This document shows, in pieces, positions 6,535 to 7,936 of a DNA stretch of 7,936 nucleotides (positions are counted from its first letter, which is position 1; the number at the start of each line of letters is the position of its first letter). The stretch is from Eubacterium sp. (GTDB taxonomy: Bacteria; Bacillota; Clostridia; Lachnospirales; Lachnospiraceae): assembly GCA_017616955.1 (NCBI GenBank), contig JAFZXD010000176.1, positions 1-7,936 of the forward strand, written 5' to 3'. The notes below the pieces were generated by a model. It did not search any database, had not been told where the DNA came from, and saw only the letters and a program-made list of their open reading frames with translations. The translations under genes and the position numbers were made by a program.

Positions 6535-7296
6535 ATGAATAATAAAGGATCAGTATCAATAGAGGCTTCTCTGGTATTGCCGCTGTTTTTGTTTGTGATG
6601 CTTTTTTTCGTGTATATCGGAAATATATATACAGTCAAAGCTGCCGTATATGAAGGTTGTATTGAGACTGCAGAATACATGGCCGAATACGCATATCTTG
6701 CAGATAGTTTTGAAACAGCAGAGATCATGGATATGGCGATGGCTCAGGTGAGATTCCTGGAATATGTAGATTCAAAAGCCCTCCTGGACAAGTATATCGT
6801 CGGAGGTAAAGCGGGAGTAAGTTTTATAGGTTCCGATTTACCGGATGATGATGGGTTTATAGAACTGAAGGCTACATATTTTATTCGGATAAATATCCCA
6901 TTTTTTAGAAGCTATTTCACTAAATGCACAGAAACGATAAAACAACGTGCATATTTGGGACGAAGAGACAGAGAATCCGGAGAGGATGAAAAATCCGAAG
7001 ATGACCGATATGTATATGTTGCAGAGAACGGAGTGGTTTATCACAACACAAGAAGCTGTACGTATCTTATGCCGGATATTCACACAAGTACAGCACAGGC
7101 GGCGTTATCCTCCGGATATTCGAGATGCAGATATTGCGGGCAAGCCGGAGGAGCCGGCTCACAGGTCTATATAACGACCTACGGTGATGCATACCATCTA
7201 AGAAAGAATTGTTCCCGACTTAAAAGAACAGTAATAAGAAAAAAGAAAAGTGAGGTTAGTCTCCCGCCCTGCTCTAAATGCGCCGGCGGGAGTTGA
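6535..7296 (+). CDS. TadE-like pseudopilin with tandem His/Cys metal-binding-like motifs
   Basis: A 253-residue protein with a TadE-like N-terminus: MNNKG then SVSIEASLVLPLFLFVMLFF (6-25). The predicted prepilin peptidase cut is after Gly5, with Glu10 at mature position 5, and the hydrophobic helix runs to about residue 34. A globular TadE-type region covers about 35-142. After a charged linker (143-158) come two similar units. In the first, His170, Cys175, Cys198 and Cys201 form H-x4-C-x22-C-x2-C. In the second, His221, Cys226, Cys246 and Cys249 form H-x4-C-x19-C-x2-C. Each is preceded by a short strand and a Tyr-His pair (VVYH, DAYH). The pattern suggests two small zinc-binding modules, but disulfides are also possible outside the cell. 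The likely role is minor pilin or tip component. The start is ATG 6535 with GGGAG at 6525-6529. It ends 5 bases before the next gene. Confidence 0.8.
   Translation: MNNKGSVSIEASLVLPLFLFVMLFFVYIGNIYTVKAAVYEGCIETAEYMAEYAYLADSFETAEIMDMAMAQVRFLEYVDSKALLDKYIVGGKAGVSFIGSDLPDDDGFIELKATYFIRINIPFFRSYFTKCTETIKQRAYLGRRDRESGEDEKSEDDRYVYVAENGVVYHNTRSCTYLMPDIHTSTAQAALSSGYSRCRYCGQAGGAGSQVYITTYGDAYHLRKNCSRLKRTVIRKKKSEVSLPPCSKCAGGS
7261..7292 (+). promoter_or_regulatory. Stem burying the ribosome site of the second TadE-like gene
   Basis: CTCCCGCC (7261-7268) and GGCGGGAG (7285-7292) form a perfect 8-bp, mostly GC stem with a 16-base loop. The 3' arm contains GGGAG (7288-7292), the ribosome site for ATG 7302, and the stop codon of the upstream gene (7294-7296) lies just past the stem. 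Ribosomes finishing the upstream gene would melt the stem, so this looks like translational coupling. The pairing is directly visible; the regulatory role is inferred. Confidence 0.6.
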
Positions 7297-7301
7297 AGTA
7301 T

Positions 7302-7706
7302 ATGAAGGATAAAAAGCGGAAAAATACAAACAAAGGATATATGACATTGGAGGCTAGTCTTATAGTGCCTATGGTACTGTGTGCGATCTTCATGATTTTG
7401 TTCTGCCTGATCTTTGTATATGAAAGAGGTGTTGTACTGTCTTCCGAAAATGAAGCTCTGTATACCATACCGGTAAAAAGCATTCGGGATGATAGTGTCA
7501 CGTCATATCTATCGGGAAGGAATTATGAAGAGGGAATAACTTACGGGAGTTGTGATGTCAATGTAGACTATGTGAGTCATAAAGCGAAGTGTGAAGGGAT
7601 GATACATCTGTACGGAGATTCCGGAATAAGCAGTAAGAGAGAGATTGATGTATGTGTAGATCGTTTAAGGAGGTGGCAGCTGTATGATGATATTGCAGAA
7701 AAATAG
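7302..7706 (+). CDS. Short TadE-like pseudopilin
   Basis: A 134-residue protein with a basic leader MKDKKRKNTNKG (1-12), then YMTLEASLIVPMVLCAIFMI (13-32) and further hydrophobic residues to about 39. A prepilin peptidase cut after Gly12 would leave Glu17 at mature position 5, and the LEASLIVP stretch is typical of TadE-like proteins. The remaining 95 residues are a small extracytoplasmic part with three cysteines (84, 97, 118) and no motif I recognise. I chose ATG 7302 because GGGAG at 7288-7292 lies 9 bases upstream. An in-frame ATG at 7278 would add eight residues but has no ribosome site and sits inside the previous gene. The start follows the upstream stop by 5 bases and the 3' end overlaps the next gene by 23 bases. 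It probably acts as a minor pilin together with the preceding TadE-like protein. Confidence 0.8.
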   Translation: MKDKKRKNTNKGYMTLEASLIVPMVLCAIFMILFCLIFVYERGVVLSSENEALYTIPVKSIRDDSVTSYLSGRNYEEGITYGSCDVNVDYVSHKAKCEGMIHLYGDSGISSKREIDVCVDRLRRWQLYDDIAEK

Positions 7707-7936
7707 GGGAGCGAGCTACTTCTTTGAAGTATGTAACGTTGAGATACCAACCAATTACGAGATAAGAATGCTCCAGAATAATACATTTGATTACATCCCA
7801 CCGACCGAAATGAGAGAAATAGATGGAAGAAAAAGTATATATGTAAAGATTGATGGGTTGGAAACTCTTGTCAGTAGATTCAGACGATTTAATCCTGAAA
7901 AAAATGAATTGGAGAAGTTACTCTTTTCATTAAAAA
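7684..7936 (+). CDS. DUF6382-type protein, N-terminal part, cut by the window end
   Basis: An open frame from ATG 7684 runs off the end of the window with no stop, giving about 84 residues. It begins MMILQKNRGASYFFEV, continues through NYEIRMLQNNTFDYIPPTEM (24-43) and reaches KSIYVKIDGLETLVSRF (50-66). This matches my memory of the DUF6382 domain, which in Firmicutes Tad loci is often the N-terminal half of a protein ending in an FHA phosphothreonine-binding domain. The FHA part, if present, lies beyond the window. TAAGGAGGT at 7666-7674, inside the preceding gene, is a near-perfect ribosome site 9 bases before the ATG; a second ATG at 7687 is the alternative start. The 23-base overlap with the preceding gene indicates co-translation. 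No signal peptide is visible, so it is probably cytoplasmic and may regulate pilus assembly; that role is inferred. Confidence 0.7.
   Translation, partial: MMILQKNRGASYFFEVCNVEIPTNYEIRMLQNNTFDYIPPTEMREIDGRKSIYVKIDGLETLVSRFRRFNPEKNELEKLLFSLK

Noticed and set aside
6947..7174. 75-residue plus-strand frame inside the first TadE-like gene
   Set aside because: It sits in another frame over the region coding the conserved His/Cys motifs and has no supporting family resemblance.

Overview
The window is one continuous plus-strand gene cluster for a Tad/Flp-type (type IVb) pilus system of a Gram-positive, monoderm bacterium. The protein style suggests a Clostridia member of the Lachnospiraceae, near Butyrivibrio or Roseburia. 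Three things point that way: the gene order TadZ, TadA, TadB, TadC, Flp1-like pilin, DUF5702 protein, two TadE-like pseudopilins, then a DUF6382-type protein; moderate-to-low GC with strong AGGAGG-type ribosome sites; and no secretin, outer-membrane or periplasmic Tad genes. The genus is an inference from family resemblance, not a measurement.

Layout. Bases 1-197 are a leader with no convincing gene. Then come a TadZ/CpaE-like ATPase starting at TTG (198-1160), the TadA/CpaF secretion ATPase (1151-2386), a TadB-like platform protein (2379-3101), and a TadC-like platform protein carrying an Ig-like domain in its extracytoplasmic loop (3121-4521). These are followed by a 66-residue Flp1-like pilin (4546-4746), a DUF5702 protein (4816-6306), and a 228-base gap holding a long imperfect inverted repeat (6321-6474). 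The last three genes are a TadE-like pseudopilin with two tandem His/Cys motifs (6535-7296), a second short TadE-like pseudopilin (7302-7706), and the start of a DUF6382-type protein that runs off the window (7684 onward).

How the genes work together. TadA would supply ATP-driven force at the inner face of the membrane and TadB plus TadC would form the platform it acts on. TadZ would position the machine. The Flp1-like protein would be the major subunit, and the two TadE-like proteins minor subunits. Four consecutive proteins start with the same processing signature (Asn-Lys-Gly followed by a hydrophobic segment), so all four look like prepilin peptidase substrates, although no peptidase gene lies in the window. 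Most genes overlap or nearly touch, which suggests one transcript with translational coupling. The exceptions are the spacer after the pilin and the 228-base gap before the first TadE-like gene.

The points most worth a second look are the 28-position inverted repeat in that gap (small mobile element or structured RNA), a perfect 8-bp GC stem that buries the ribosome site of the second TadE-like gene, the Ig-like insertion in TadC, and the tandem putative metal-binding motifs on the first TadE-like protein.
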